Shown: one piece after another, positions 49,759-58,609 of the stretch | Layout: each line of letters starts with the position of its first letter | Numbering within the stretch: position 1 is the stretch's first letter | Program-made: the position numbers and the translations under genes | Notes under the pieces: generated by a model | The model's input: only the letters and a program-made list of their open reading frames with translations | Database searches by the model: none | Told to the model about the DNA's origin: nothing | From: Phytoamicus setariae | Lineage (GTDB): Bacteria > Pseudomonadota > Alphaproteobacteria > Rhizobiales > Rhizobiaceae | Reading direction: 5' to 3' | Assembly (NCBI RefSeq): GCF_016722925.1 | Contig: NZ_JAEQNC010000008.1 | Location: 124,001 to 188,000 of the forward strand | DNA length: 64,000 bases

Positions 49759-50829
49759 TTACTGCATGCTGCAGGCACCGGGCGCCTTGGAGGACGTGCC
49801 CATTTCTGAAAGCAGCGAGAGCAACTGCGGCTTATCGCCCGCTTCTGTCGGCTGTATGTTCATGTTTTCCGTTGGCGACCACCAGTCGCCGCCCGCCCAG
49901 TATGTCCAACCCAGCCAAACATCAGAGTTATCGCCGAGCGTTCTTACCGTCGATGCAATCGCTTCCAAACAGGCAGGCTGGTGCGACCCGCCGAATTCAC
50001 CGAGAAAGGCTTTTTGGCCATGCTGCCTCAGCCATGTCGTCATTTTATCAAATGACGCTGCGACTTCCGTGGCTTTCGTGCATTCCGCATGGGTTCCCGA
50101 GGAATCCTCGTCAAAATATGTGTGAACTTCGAAGGCATATCGGTCCAGCGAGTCTTTTACGCCGAGCATGACCTCGGCATTGGAGCCGCTGCCGAAATCG
50201 ACCTGCCAACTCCTGACACCGCTCCAATGCGTACCCGGCACTAAAATAAGGTTGCGAGCCTTCGCTGCCCTTATCCCGGTAATCGCTCCATTGACGGCCT
50301 TCAGCCAGTTCGTGGCACTGATATCGTAGGGCTCGTTCATCAACCCGAAAACAACGTGATCCTCATTGGCGAACTCGACGGCCAACCGAGTCCAGAAGTT
50401 AGCAAATTGACGAGTGGAGACCTTTTCTGACGTGACGCGATCGGGTCCGTAATAGCCGAAGTTATGAGGGTCGAGAACTACTGTGAACCCCTTTGCTCTA
50501 AGTCCATCGACCGCATTTCTTAGCCGCTCCATCTCAGCAGAGTCGAATCGCTCGCCCAATCTTGGTTGCAGTCTTTCCCACTTGAAAGGAAGCCTAACGG
50601 TGTCGAATCCTTTCTCCGCAAAATAGGTTTTGGTCTTTTCGGTCGGATATAAGAAATGGGTACCTTCAATACCGTCCACCTCACCATATTCGGCACCGGA
50701 CAGGTTGACGCCCCGGAAACAAAGATCATCGGATCCAGCATGGGCTGGAGAAAGCGGCATCAAGGCGACAGCCGTCGCAAATAGAGTCCTAAAGGCAGGC
50801 CAGGGCGCAGTCGCGCTACGAGAATCCAT
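49759..50829 (-). CDS. Secreted glycoside hydrolase family 5 (endoglucanase-type)
   Basis: A 356-aa exported glycosidase. The signal peptide is about residues 13-31, ending SPAHA. The GH5 core has GFDTVRLPFKWERLQP, DPHNFGYYG, the acid/base glutamate in LMNEPYD (E166), the HTYFD strand, and the nucleophile in FLGEFGG (E278). The family cleaves beta-1,4-glucans and similar polymers. ATG 50829 has GGGGACC upstream; the longer reading frame before it lies in the neighbouring gene. Genes for polymer synthesis surround it, so it likely trims the secreted polymer or aids its release, as reported for glycanases in rhizobial polysaccharide clusters. Confidence 0.86.
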   Translation of the reverse strand: MDSRSATAPWPAFRTLFATAVALMPLSPAHAGSDDLCFRGVNLSGAEYGEVDGIEGTHFLYPTEKTKTYFAEKGFDTVRLPFKWERLQPRLGERFDSAEMERLRNAVDGLRAKGFTVVLDPHNFGYYGPDRVTSEKVSTRQFANFWTRLAVEFANEDHVVFGLMNEPYDISATNWLKAVNGAITGIRAAKARNLILVPGTHWSGVRSWQVDFGSGSNAEVMLGVKDSLDRYAFEVHTYFDEDSSGTHAECTKATEVAASFDKMTTWLRQHGQKAFLGEFGGSHQPACLEAIASTVRTLGDNSDVWLGWTYWAGGDWWSPTENMNIQPTEAGDKPQLLSLLSEMGTSSKAPGACSMQ

Positions 50830-50845
50830 TATTGGTCCCCATTTC

Positions 50846-51919
50846 CTATTCGGTTGCAGCCGCAATCTTGTCCGGCGTCGATGATCGTCGGAGTGCGCCT
50901 CTGCGACTGAGATAACGATCGACCGGAGACTCGAAGAACGCGTGAACGAGTATCCCGACAAGCACGGATAGTCCGAGGGACATGCCGACGAAGAGGATCT
51001 CGTTCTTCAGCGCATCAAACGGTACAAGGCCGTAAAGCATCCTGGCACCGGCGAGTACGAAAATGTGCGTGATATAGATGCTATAGGATGCGTCGCCCAG
51101 ATAACGAAGCCAAGACAAAGTCGGCAACTTTGAGAAATTCATTGCCGTCGCAGCATACACGATGATCGCCGCGGGGACGCCCATCTTAAACAGTCTATCG
51201 ACGGGGAGATGGGAATAGTCGAGGACGAGCAGGACGATCGTCGCTACGGCAATCAGCGACAGCGACAGCGCCGGCTTGACGGCGAGCCGGTGTCCCGCGA
51301 CGTAGAAATGGCCCAATACCGTACCAGCTACGAATTCGAATACGACGAGATTGCCGTAGAACAGCGATGCCGTATTTTCGGTGGGCATCAACCAGCAAGA
51401 TACCGACATGAGGACGAAGGCGCCGATCATCGAAACTAGCCGGACTGCTCGAGGAAGCAGCAGCAGCGCACCGAACATGAGATAGAAATACATTTCGTAG
51501 TTTAGTGTCCATCCGGGCACGATAACAGGGGCTATCATTGCACCCGACGGATCTGCCGGGTTGATCCAGGGAATGAAGAACAACGAGGCCAGCATGTGCG
51601 GAGCATCGAAGACGGTTGAGCGCAGAATGGAGGGCACGATAAGCGCGATAAGCGCGGCGAGGATCGTGGCTGACCAATAGAGCGGAACGATACGCCGTAT
51701 ACGTTTCCAATAGAAATCACCCATGGAAATCTGCTTGCCGCTGGTAGTAATCCACATGACGAAGCCGCTCAGGACAAAGAAGAGGTCGACGCCACTTTCA
51801 CCGAAGGCCGCGCCGGCGAGCGCAGCATTAGGATCCAGCTTTTGAAGTTGAAGGATGGCGTGGAAATACACCACCAACAGTGCGGCGATCGCGCGTATGT
51901 ACTGAATTTGAACCAACAT
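50846..51919 (-). CDS. Acyltransferase family 3 membrane protein (exopolysaccharide modification)
   Basis: A 357-aa membrane protein with about ten hydrophobic segments. The catalytic histidine is in VVYFHAI near residue 20, and GVDLFFVLSGFVM near 43 is the signature of acyltransferase family 3 (ExoZ/OafA/NodX group). WKRIRRIVPLYW follows. These enzymes transfer acetyl or succinyl groups to sugars on the membrane. It lies between the GH5 and Wzy-like genes of the same leftward operon, in line with acyl decoration of the polymer. Confidence 0.86.
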   Translation of the reverse strand: MLVQIQYIRAIAALLVVYFHAILQLQKLDPNAALAGAAFGESGVDLFFVLSGFVMWITTSGKQISMGDFYWKRIRRIVPLYWSATILAALIALIVPSILRSTVFDAPHMLASLFFIPWINPADPSGAMIAPVIVPGWTLNYEMYFYLMFGALLLLPRAVRLVSMIGAFVLMSVSCWLMPTENTASLFYGNLVVFEFVAGTVLGHFYVAGHRLAVKPALSLSLIAVATIVLLVLDYSHLPVDRLFKMGVPAAIIVYAATAMNFSKLPTLSWLRYLGDASYSIYITHIFVLAGARMLYGLVPFDALKNEILFVGMSLGLSVLVGILVHAFFESPVDRYLSRRGALRRSSTPDKIAAATE

Positions 51920-51949
51920 CGAGCGTTCCCAATACGTTCTGTTGCCTGG

Positions 51950-53194
51950 TCAACGACGTATCTGCGGTGGCCGTCCGCCGTCCGAAACGTTCATATATCC
52001 GACTAACAACCACAAAAGCCCAGCGATCTTAATGGAAAAAACCGCTGTACCGCCGATCATCATGTTCATAAAAAAGAAAATAGAAAGTGAATATGCACAT
52101 CGCCTTTGAGCTGGCGTTCTCCCTACCGGGAAGAAACATACAAATAACCAAAGAGCTGTAAAGCCGAAGATTGTGCTCGCGACGACGACATAGACATAGC
52201 CGCTATCCATCAATTCGGCGATACTTGGAATGCCAAGGCCCAAGATAGCCGGAAAATCTAATTCTATTATCTTTTTAACTGTCAGAACTACTCGGCCATC
52301 CAAATCGTCTCCGACAGCCTCGGGCGACACGATGTAGACAAGGAAACCAGCAATCACCACCAGCGGCATGATCAGGAGCGAAAGAGACTTGTCTAGGCGG
52401 GGAAAAACAAAATAACCAACATAGCACATGCTGGCGAACATCAGCATCGTACGTGAGTCGTTCGTGACTAGGATTAGTGCAATCGTGAACATGAAGAGTA
52501 CACGATCGAAGATCCTCGTCTCCTTGAACATGGAAATCAAGAAAACCAGCAGCACGCCGGAAAAATTGGCAAGCGAAACCTGCTCGACGAACAAGGACGA
52601 TGTCCGATGGTCGGCGATATTGAACGAGAAGCGGCCTGGAATCTTGATCGAATTCTGAAAGAGCTTTGACCCACCGAAGGAAATCTGCTCGAGCCCTCTA
52701 GTGTTGCGAAAATAATTCGCCGGTTCGAACAGGTCTTCAAAGATCTTTGTCCACCATGTTTCGACAATAAGGACTCCGAGCACCAGCAAGCATGCGACGC
52801 GAAATGTGATAATTATGGTCTGCTTGTTGGCATAAGTGCCGAGAAGACCGAAGCAGCATATGATCAGTGTATTACGAAAAAAATCGACGAAGACAGTTTT
52901 GTTTATCACCGAGACGTAGCTAGCAATCAAGAGATTGAAGATCACGAAGATAACCACGATTATATCTTCTCGATAAATCCCGCGATTGAGGACATAGAGA
53001 AGTGCCGCCGCAAGAACGGCAATCTCCGTTACCGCGACATGCGCGAATGCCATCGGCATGACGTGAGCGTTTATGATGGATAGACCACCGTTATAAAGAA
53101 CGGCCGCTAACGCCATCGCACATATGGCAATGCTCGCCGCCTCTTTGTGCTCAAGTGTGGCGTAATGAACGGTAGAGTTGGTGAGCTGACTCAT
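51950..53194 (-). CDS. Wzy/ExoQ-like polysaccharide polymerase or ligase
   Basis: A 414-aa inner-membrane protein with roughly ten to twelve hydrophobic segments and one large periplasmic loop (about 160-215, RNTRGLEQISFGGSKLF...), as in O-antigen polymerase/ligase and ExoQ proteins. Sequence similarity in this family is low, so the assignment rests on topology, the loop position, and the neighbours (chain-length protein, acyltransferase, glycanase). The gene has lower GC than most of the window, which is normal for such membrane proteins. It is the first gene of the leftward polysaccharide operon; the promoter must lie in the short space before the IS debris. Confidence 0.72.
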   Translation of the reverse strand: MSQLTNSTVHYATLEHKEAASIAICAMALAAVLYNGGLSIINAHVMPMAFAHVAVTEIAVLAAALLYVLNRGIYREDIIVVIFVIFNLLIASYVSVINKTVFVDFFRNTLIICCFGLLGTYANKQTIIITFRVACLLVLGVLIVETWWTKIFEDLFEPANYFRNTRGLEQISFGGSKLFQNSIKIPGRFSFNIADHRTSSLFVEQVSLANFSGVLLVFLISMFKETRIFDRVLFMFTIALILVTNDSRTMLMFASMCYVGYFVFPRLDKSLSLLIMPLVVIAGFLVYIVSPEAVGDDLDGRVVLTVKKIIELDFPAILGLGIPSIAELMDSGYVYVVVASTIFGFTALWLFVCFFPVGRTPAQRRCAYSLSIFFFMNMMIGGTAVFSIKIAGLLWLLVGYMNVSDGGRPPQIRR

Positions 53195-53209
53195 GCGGTA
53201 TCGGTCAAA

Positions 53210-53326
53210 GGGCGCTGAGAGGGGGTGAATCGCCCCGGCTTTGCCGGAGACCGTTTGGTTTAAGTTATGCGGCCAATGCTGGTTTGTCCAGCATGGCGTA
53301 GTATCGTTTTTCCGCTTCGGCTGACC
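53210..53326 (-). pseudogene. 3' remnant of an unidentified transposase gene
   Basis: On the minus strand a frame ends EAEKRYYAMLDKPALAA and a stop (53325 down to about 53268), then a tail ACTTAAACCAAACGG leads into a G/C-rich end. The short peptide and the following end sequence look like the last codons and terminal repeat of an insertion sequence (IS3- or IS21-like), but too little is left to name it. It directly touches the IS6-derived element. Confidence 0.35.
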
Positions 53327-53601
53327 GGGCGTGTCGCAAACTTCCGTGTTTAACCCGATGGACCATCAGAAGAGAAATTCGCGCTCCAAATCTTGTGGAG
53401 CGTGCCGATGATTCTGGATGCCATTACCGAAAAGCTGAAGCGCCGGTCTAAAGAAGATTTCAAGGGCCGGCGGCGGCTGGACGATCAACGATCAGAACGA
53501 TCTGCTTGCGCGCCTCTTCGGACTGAAAAAGATTAACAAAGCATGAAAAGGGCGTCGTTCAGGGGATAATCGCGACCTGTGTGAATGTTTGCGACAAGCC
53601 C
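53327..53601. mobile_element. IS6-derived miniature element (275 bp) with internal deletion
   Basis: Both ends are intact: GGGCGTGTCGCAAACTTCC on the left and GTTTGCGACAAGCCC on the right. The left 140 or so bases carry the transposase start (MILDAITEKLKRRSKEDFKGR). The sequence then jumps directly to GGWTINDQNDLLARLFGLKKINKA, the last 24 codons. Compared with the 888-bp copy at 60653-61540, about 610 bases are missing. The breakpoints share CCGGC, and the remaining bases are nearly identical to that copy. This is how a non-autonomous element that can still be mobilised arises. The fused frame is not a functional protein. Confidence 0.78.
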
Positions 53602-53760
53602 GCTTTGGTCTCGCTAAATGGAGCGTCACCCTTCGCACGCACAGCACCTCCAACGTCCCTTCAACAAGATTGATTTCATATCTGCGTACCAGGGTGAGAA
53701 CTACTGATGAAGACGACGGCTTGCTTTCACAACTTCCACCGATCGCAATCAGTTAACCAC

Positions 53761-53844
53761 TTGACCTGGCTCAGTCATGCAACGGGCAGGCGGTAACGGC
53801 CCGTTATCTTCTGAGCGATAACGTCGGTCGATAAGGAGGTCCCT
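53761..53844 (+). promoter_or_regulatory. Leader of the amide-biosynthesis cluster
   Basis: Upstream of the asparagine-synthase-like gene, TTGACC (53761-53766) resembles a -35 box. AACGGGC (53781-53787) and GCCCGTT (53799-53805) form a perfect seven-base inverted repeat with eleven bases between, which could be an operator or leader hairpin. The near-perfect Shine-Dalgarno AAGGAGGT at 53833-53840 is four bases before the ATG, predicting strong translation. The stretch 53602-53760 shows nothing clear. Confidence 0.4.
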
Positions 53845-55776
53845 ATGTGCGGCATCGCCGGGTATTTCGGACACGTTCCAGACGGAGCGAATTTGCTTTC
53901 CCGTATGGCCGGCGCGATCGTGCATCGCGGACCGGATGGGCAAGGCGTGTCTTCGTGGCCGAACGCCGGTTTGGCGCACCGCCGCCTCGCGATTGTCGAC
54001 CTCGCGAATGGCCAACAGCCGATGTCGACCGAGGACGGCAGGTTCTCAATCTCGTTCAACGGCGAGATTTTCAACCACGTCGAACTACGGCGGGAGCTTG
54101 AGGCCAAGGGACGCCGCTTCAGAACCGCGACAGACACCGAAGTCATCCTGCATCTCTATGAGGAACTCGGAGAACGATCCCTTTCCCTGCTGAACGGCGA
54201 TTTTGCTTTCGCGGTCTGGGATTCTGTCCGGGAACAAATGTTTCTCGCACGCGACAGGATGGGCGTGAGGCCGCTCTTCTACACCCGTCATCGCGCGGCT
54301 GTATATTTCGCCTCCGAGGTGAAAGCTTTGTTGCAGGTGCCGGGGCTTCAGGCCACGCTTGACACCGTTGCCCTCGACCAGATTTTCACGCTCTGGGCAC
54401 CGTTGGCCCCGCGGACGGCATTCAAGAATATCTTCGAACTGGAGTCTGCGACATATGCCATCGTGGATCGAGACGGCGTAAGGACCAGCCCCTACTGGAG
54501 ACTGGAATTTCCGGACCATGGTGACCACTCGCCGACAGATGCAACCGACGAACTCGGCGATCTCTTGGCTGATGCAGTCCGGCTACGGCTCAGGGCGGAC
54601 GTCCAGGTCGGCTGCTATCTTTCCGGCGGCCTCGATTCTTCCCTCGTGGCGGCGATTGCCTCTGAACAGGGCGGCCAGCCTCTGCGAACGTTCGCACTCG
54701 CCTTCGAAAGCTCGGAGCACGACGAGCGCCTTTTTCAACAGATCGTGGCCGACCGATTGGGTACGCGGCATGTTCAGACGGTGATCGCTAATGGCGATGT
54801 GGCGCTGGATTTTCCTGATGTCGTCCGCCATACGGAACGGCCCGTCATCCGTTCAGCTCCAGCCCCTCTTTTCTCGCTCGCCCGGACAGTGAGAGCCGAC
54901 GGAATCAAAGCCGTTCTGACGGGAGAAGGAGCCGACGAGATCTTCGCCGGATACGATATCTTCAAGGAGGCGAAGGTGCGGCGGTTTTGCGCTCGTCAGC
55001 CCGCTTCGAAAAAGCGTCCGCTTCTGTTCCGAAAACTCTATCCCTATCTTCCGAATCTCAATCGGCAGCCAGCCGAGTACCTCTCGGCCTTTTTCTCCGT
55101 TGGAGCGGAAGACCTCGCCGATCCGCTGTTCTCGCACCGACCGAGGTTCAAGTCGACAGCCGCGTCGAAGATGTTCTTTTCCGAAGACCTGCGACGAACG
55201 CTTGGACGTTACGACGCGGCCGAGGAGATGGCGTCCCTCCTGCCCGACGACTTCCGCCGCTGGCATCCGCTGCACCAGGCGCAGTACCTCGAAACACGCT
55301 TCCTGCTCCCCGGTTACATCCTTTCCAGCCAAGGGGACCGGATGGCCATGGCGCACGGTGTTGAAGGACGCTTCCCCTTCCTCGACCATCGGCTGGTCGA
55401 GTTCGCTGCCCGGCTTGCGCCTGAACGGAAGCTCCGGGGACTGGACGAAAAACACATCCTGCGCCGCGTTGCCAGAGACCGTCTGCCCGAGGTGATCGCC
55501 GAACGCAGGAAACAGCCTTATCGAGCGCCTGACAGCGAAGCCTTCGTCGGAAGAGGCACGCATGGATTCGTCGACGCGGCACTTCGGCCGGAAACCGTCA
55601 AGGAGTTCGGGGTCTTCGATCCGGCGAAAGTGAAAAGGCTGCACGAGAAATGTGCGGCAAACCCTTCATCCGGGTTCAGGGACAATTCGGCGTTCATGGG
55701 AATATTGTCGACCCAGCTTTGGCAGCAGACCTTTTCTGAGGGATCGGCGGCAAGGGCCGCCACCTCGGCAGCGTAA
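53845..55776 (+). CDS. asnB: Asparagine-synthase-type glutamine amidotransferase (AsnB family)
   Basis: A 643-aa class II glutamine amidotransferase. The N-terminal glutaminase begins MCGIAGYF, giving the catalytic Cys2 after removal of Met. It contains the glutamine-binding RLAIVDL and FNGEIFNH elements. The synthetase domain has the pyrophosphatase loop YLSGGLDSS near residue 260 and later GEGADEIFAGYD. It transfers ammonia to a carboxylate via an acyl-adenylate, normally aspartate to asparagine. Biosynthetic clusters often use variants that amidate other acids, for example sugar acids or carrier-bound acids. It is the first gene of six that also include an acyl-carrier protein and a ligase, so an unusual substrate is probable, though not demonstrated. 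Confidence 0.83.
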   Translation: MCGIAGYFGHVPDGANLLSRMAGAIVHRGPDGQGVSSWPNAGLAHRRLAIVDLANGQQPMSTEDGRFSISFNGEIFNHVELRRELEAKGRRFRTATDTEVILHLYEELGERSLSLLNGDFAFAVWDSVREQMFLARDRMGVRPLFYTRHRAAVYFASEVKALLQVPGLQATLDTVALDQIFTLWAPLAPRTAFKNIFELESATYAIVDRDGVRTSPYWRLEFPDHGDHSPTDATDELGDLLADAVRLRLRADVQVGCYLSGGLDSSLVAAIASEQGGQPLRTFALAFESSEHDERLFQQIVADRLGTRHVQTVIANGDVALDFPDVVRHTERPVIRSAPAPLFSLARTVRADGIKAVLTGEGADEIFAGYDIFKEAKVRRFCARQPASKKRPLLFRKLYPYLPNLNRQPAEYLSAFFSVGAEDLADPLFSHRPRFKSTAASKMFFSEDLRRTLGRYDAAEEMASLLPDDFRRWHPLHQAQYLETRFLLPGYILSSQGDRMAMAHGVEGRFPFLDHRLVEFAARLAPERKLRGLDEKHILRRVARDRLPEVIAERRKQPYRAPDSEAFVGRGTHGFVDAALRPETVKEFGVFDPAKVKRLHEKCAANPSSGFRDNSAFMGILSTQLWQQTFSEGSAARAATSAA

Positions 55777-55786
55777 AGAGAGAAAA

Positions 55787-56050
55787 ATGTTCAGCAATCC
55801 AGTGGTAGAGATAAGAAGATTCATCGTCGAAAACTTCTTGTTCGGAGACGAAAGCGCCATGACCGGCGACAAGGAATCCCTGATAGACAACGGGATCCTG
55901 GACTCCACCGGCGTGCTCGAACTCGTGGCGTTCATCGAGGAGACCTACGACTTCACGATGGCCGATGAGGAAATCATTCCCGCAAACCTCGATTCCGTCG
56001 TCCGGATCGCGGGCTTCGTGATGTCGAAGACGGTACGCCAATCGGCGTAA
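55787..56050 (+). CDS. Stand-alone acyl/aminoacyl carrier protein
   Basis: An 87-aa four-helix carrier protein. The phosphopantetheine site is in GILDSTGVLELV (Ser40), in the D-S-x-G pattern typical of ACPs and of DltC-like aminoacyl carriers. It continues with helix II/III residues FIEETYDFTMADEEI and IAGFVM. The chain is acidic, as expected. It is encoded eleven bases after the amidotransferase gene and fourteen bases before an adenylate-forming ligase gene, which would load it. No ketosynthase or condensation domain is nearby, so the carrier probably supports a single tailored building block. Confidence 0.8.
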   Translation: MFSNPVVEIRRFIVENFLFGDESAMTGDKESLIDNGILDSTGVLELVAFIEETYDFTMADEEIIPANLDSVVRIAGFVMSKTVRQSA

Positions 56051-56063
56051 GCGGAGGTCGGCG

Positions 56064-57617
56064 ATGCGCTTCGAACGGTTCCTGGACGATAGTTCAAGGC
56101 GTTTCGCCTCCAAGACGGCGATCGTCGCCGGATCCACGCGAATGACCTATCAGGAGTTGGACCCTCTCTCGCAGGGGCTCGCCAATGTCCTGTTCGAGCA
56201 TGGCGTGCGCAGCGGCGACCGCGTGCTCGTCTTCATGGACAATTGCGCCGAAGCGGCTGTTTCCATTTTCGGCATCTTGCGGGCCGGTGGCGTGTTCAGC
56301 GTTATCAACCCTTCCACCAAGGCCTCGAAGCTCGCCTACATCATCGACGATTGCGAACCCGCTGCCATCCTGACGTCGGGTCGTTTGCTGCAGATCGCCC
56401 GGCAGGCTCTTAAAGAAGCCGCGACACCCCGCCCGCCGTTCGTGCTGGCGACAGGTATCGATGCGGAAGAGATGACCACCAGCAGGATCGGGTCGTTCGA
56501 AGCCTGCCGTTCCGGGCCTTCCGGTCCCGTGAGGCATGGGGGTACGGAAGATGACCTCGCGATGCTCGTCTACACGTCGGGTTCCACCGGGCGGCCCAAG
56601 GGCGTGATGATGACGCATCGCAACGTCGAGGCGGCTTCGAAGTCCATTATTTCCTATCTCGAGAGCACTCCCGACGACATCATTTTCAACGTGCTGCCAC
56701 TTGCCTTCGACTATGGCCTCTACCAGTTGCTGATGTCGGTCCGCCTCGGCGCGACGCTGGTGCTGGAGAAATCCTTCGCGTTTCCTTCCGCGATGCTCGA
56801 CATGATGCGCCGCGAGAAGGTCACCGGCCTCCCTCTGGTCCCGACGATGGCGGCAGTCCTGCTGCGCATGCGCGATCTTGCCCCGGGATCGCTGCCAACG
56901 CTGCGTTACATCACAAACACGGCGGCGGCGCTGCCCGTCGACCACATTGCCGATTTGCAACGGCTGTTTCCGGATGCGCTTCTCTATTCGATGTACGGGC
57001 TTACGGAATGCAAGCGCTGCACCTACCTGCCTCCTTCGGAGCTGGGACGGAGACCGGATTCGGTGGGCATCCCCATTCCCGGCACGGAGGCGTTCGTGGT
57101 GGGCGGCAAGGGAGAAATCGTAGAGCCCGGCGAAATCGGCGAATTGGTCGTGCAGGGACCGCATGTCATGCGGGGCTACTGGCGCGACGAGGTCGCCACC
57201 GCTGACGCTTTGCGACCCGGACCGAACCCGCTGCTCCCGGCACTGCACACGGGAGACCTCTTTCGTCGAGACGAGGATGGCTTCCTGTATTTCGTCGGGC
57301 GTCGGGACGACATCATCAAGACAAGGGGTGAGAAAGTCGCTCCCAAGGAGGTGGAAGCGGTTCTCCATACCCATCCCGGCGTCGCCGAAGCGGTGGTGAC
57401 GGGCGTCGCCGATCCCGTCCTGGGCCAAGCCGTCTCCGCTTTGGTGGTCATCCGCGACAAGAGTGTCACGGTCGGCGAACTCATCCGCCATTGCCAACGC
57501 GATCTCGAGGATTTCATGGTTCCGAAACACCTGGCTCTCACCGAAAGCCTGCCGAAGACCGATACGGGCAAGGTCAGCCGGAGGCTTGCAGCGGCGTTAT
57601 TGGAGGCGGACCTTTGA
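56064..57617 (+). CDS. Adenylate-forming acyl/aminoacyl ligase (AMP-dependent)
   Basis: A 517-aa stand-alone adenylation enzyme. The P-loop is YTSGSTGRPKGVMMTHR (about residues 170-186), the core motif YGLTECKRCTYL lies near 310, the TGDLFRRDEDGFLYFVGRRDD hinge near 395, and a C-terminal catalytic lysine in TDTGKVSRR. These match acyl-CoA synthetase/DltA/NRPS A-domain relatives. The neighbouring carrier protein is its likely acceptor in place of CoA. A cysteine-rich active-site stretch (ECKRC) replaces the usual E-A-x and may reflect an unusual acyl group. The start is at 56064, and the final TGA overlaps the TTG of the next gene. Confidence 0.83.
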   Translation: MRFERFLDDSSRRFASKTAIVAGSTRMTYQELDPLSQGLANVLFEHGVRSGDRVLVFMDNCAEAAVSIFGILRAGGVFSVINPSTKASKLAYIIDDCEPAAILTSGRLLQIARQALKEAATPRPPFVLATGIDAEEMTTSRIGSFEACRSGPSGPVRHGGTEDDLAMLVYTSGSTGRPKGVMMTHRNVEAASKSIISYLESTPDDIIFNVLPLAFDYGLYQLLMSVRLGATLVLEKSFAFPSAMLDMMRREKVTGLPLVPTMAAVLLRMRDLAPGSLPTLRYITNTAAALPVDHIADLQRLFPDALLYSMYGLTECKRCTYLPPSELGRRPDSVGIPIPGTEAFVVGGKGEIVEPGEIGELVVQGPHVMRGYWRDEVATADALRPGPNPLLPALHTGDLFRRDEDGFLYFVGRRDDIIKTRGEKVAPKEVEAVLHTHPGVAEAVVTGVADPVLGQAVSALVVIRDKSVTVGELIRHCQRDLEDFMVPKHLALTESLPKTDTGKVSRRLAAALLEADL

Positions 57618-58609
57618 ACGGTCGCGGCACGCAACAGGCGGATGCGGCGTTTCTCGATATCGATAGCGCCGCGGAAATCGACCGCATCGCGGTGGCCATG
57701 CGCAGCCAATTGCGGGCAATGAAGAAGCGCGGGCTGATCCTGGGGCTTTCCGGCGGCATCGACTCCAGCGTCTGCGCGACTCTCGCGGTCAAGGCGGTCG
57801 GAGCGAAGAACGTGCTAGCCCTGCTGATGCCGGAGCAAGACTCGGAGTCCGACAGCGGCCGGCTGGGCAGGCTTGTCGCTGATCGGCTGGGGATTGAATA
57901 CGTTGAAGAGGACATCGCACCCACTCTTGCGGCGCTAGGGTGCTATGCACGGCGGGACGCCTTTATCAGGCAGGTCGTGCCGGATTATGGTCCAGGATGG
58001 CGTTCCAAGGTCGTCATTGCCGAACTGGCCTCACATGACGGCTTTCGCCTATCATCGCTGGTCGTCGAGGACCCGGACGGAAACAAGGAGACGCACCGCC
58101 TGTCCTTGTCGGCGTATCTGGGCATCGTCGCTGCCACCAGCATGAAGCAGCGCACCAGGAAGCTGATCGAATATTACCACGCCGATCGGCTGAATTTCGC
58201 GGTGCTCGGCACGCCAAACCGCCTTGAGTTCGACCAGGGCTTCTTCGTCAAGAATGGCGACGGCGCTGCGGACCTGAAACCTATCGCGCATCTTTACAAG
58301 ACCCAGGTCTATGCACTGGCGGCATCACTCGGGATCCCCGATGAAATCCAGCGCCGTCCGCCGACGACCGACACCTACAGCCTGTCGCAGACGCAGGAGG
58401 AGTTCTACTTCTCCCTGCCATACGCCCAGATGGACATCTGCCTGTTCGGCTTGAACAACGGCCTCTCGGCCGATAGCGTCGGATTTGCCGCCGGGCTGGC
58501 ACCCGAACAGGTGGAGCGCGTCTGGCGGGACATTCGCTCCAAACGGAAAACGACCGCCTATCTGCACTCCAAGGCGCAACTCGCAGGAGAGGTTCCCGAA
58601 GTCTCCTAG
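57614..58609 (+). CDS. NAD-synthetase-like ammonia ligase (ATP-pyrophosphatase family)
   Basis: A 331-aa protein of the NadE fold. It has GLSGGIDSSV (about residues 44-53, the pyrophosphate loop), the LGTPNRLEFDQGFFVKNGDGAADLKPIAHLYKTQV core and LGIPDEIQRRPPTTD. True NadE forms NAD from deamido-NAD and ammonia. Here the loop following the core reads DTYSLSQTQEEFYFSLPY, and about 30 residues at the N-terminus and tail differ from housekeeping NadE. Inside a biosynthetic cluster it may form an amide or similar N-acyl bond on another substrate. I chose TTG 57614, overlapping the ligase stop (TTGA), because GGAGG lies seven bases upstream. The TAG stop is shared with a palindromic repeat element. 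Confidence 0.78.
   Translation: MNGRGTQQADAAFLDIDSAAEIDRIAVAMRSQLRAMKKRGLILGLSGGIDSSVCATLAVKAVGAKNVLALLMPEQDSESDSGRLGRLVADRLGIEYVEEDIAPTLAALGCYARRDAFIRQVVPDYGPGWRSKVVIAELASHDGFRLSSLVVEDPDGNKETHRLSLSAYLGIVAATSMKQRTRKLIEYYHADRLNFAVLGTPNRLEFDQGFFVKNGDGAADLKPIAHLYKTQVYALAASLGIPDEIQRRPPTTDTYSLSQTQEEFYFSLPYAQMDICLFGLNNGLSADSVGFAAGLAPEQVERVWRDIRSKRKTTAYLHSKAQLAGEVPEVS

Noticed and set aside
57614-58609. Housekeeping NAD synthetase.
   Set aside because: The position inside a ligase/ACP/amidotransferase operon and the altered segment after the catalytic core argue against it, although it cannot be excluded without alignment.
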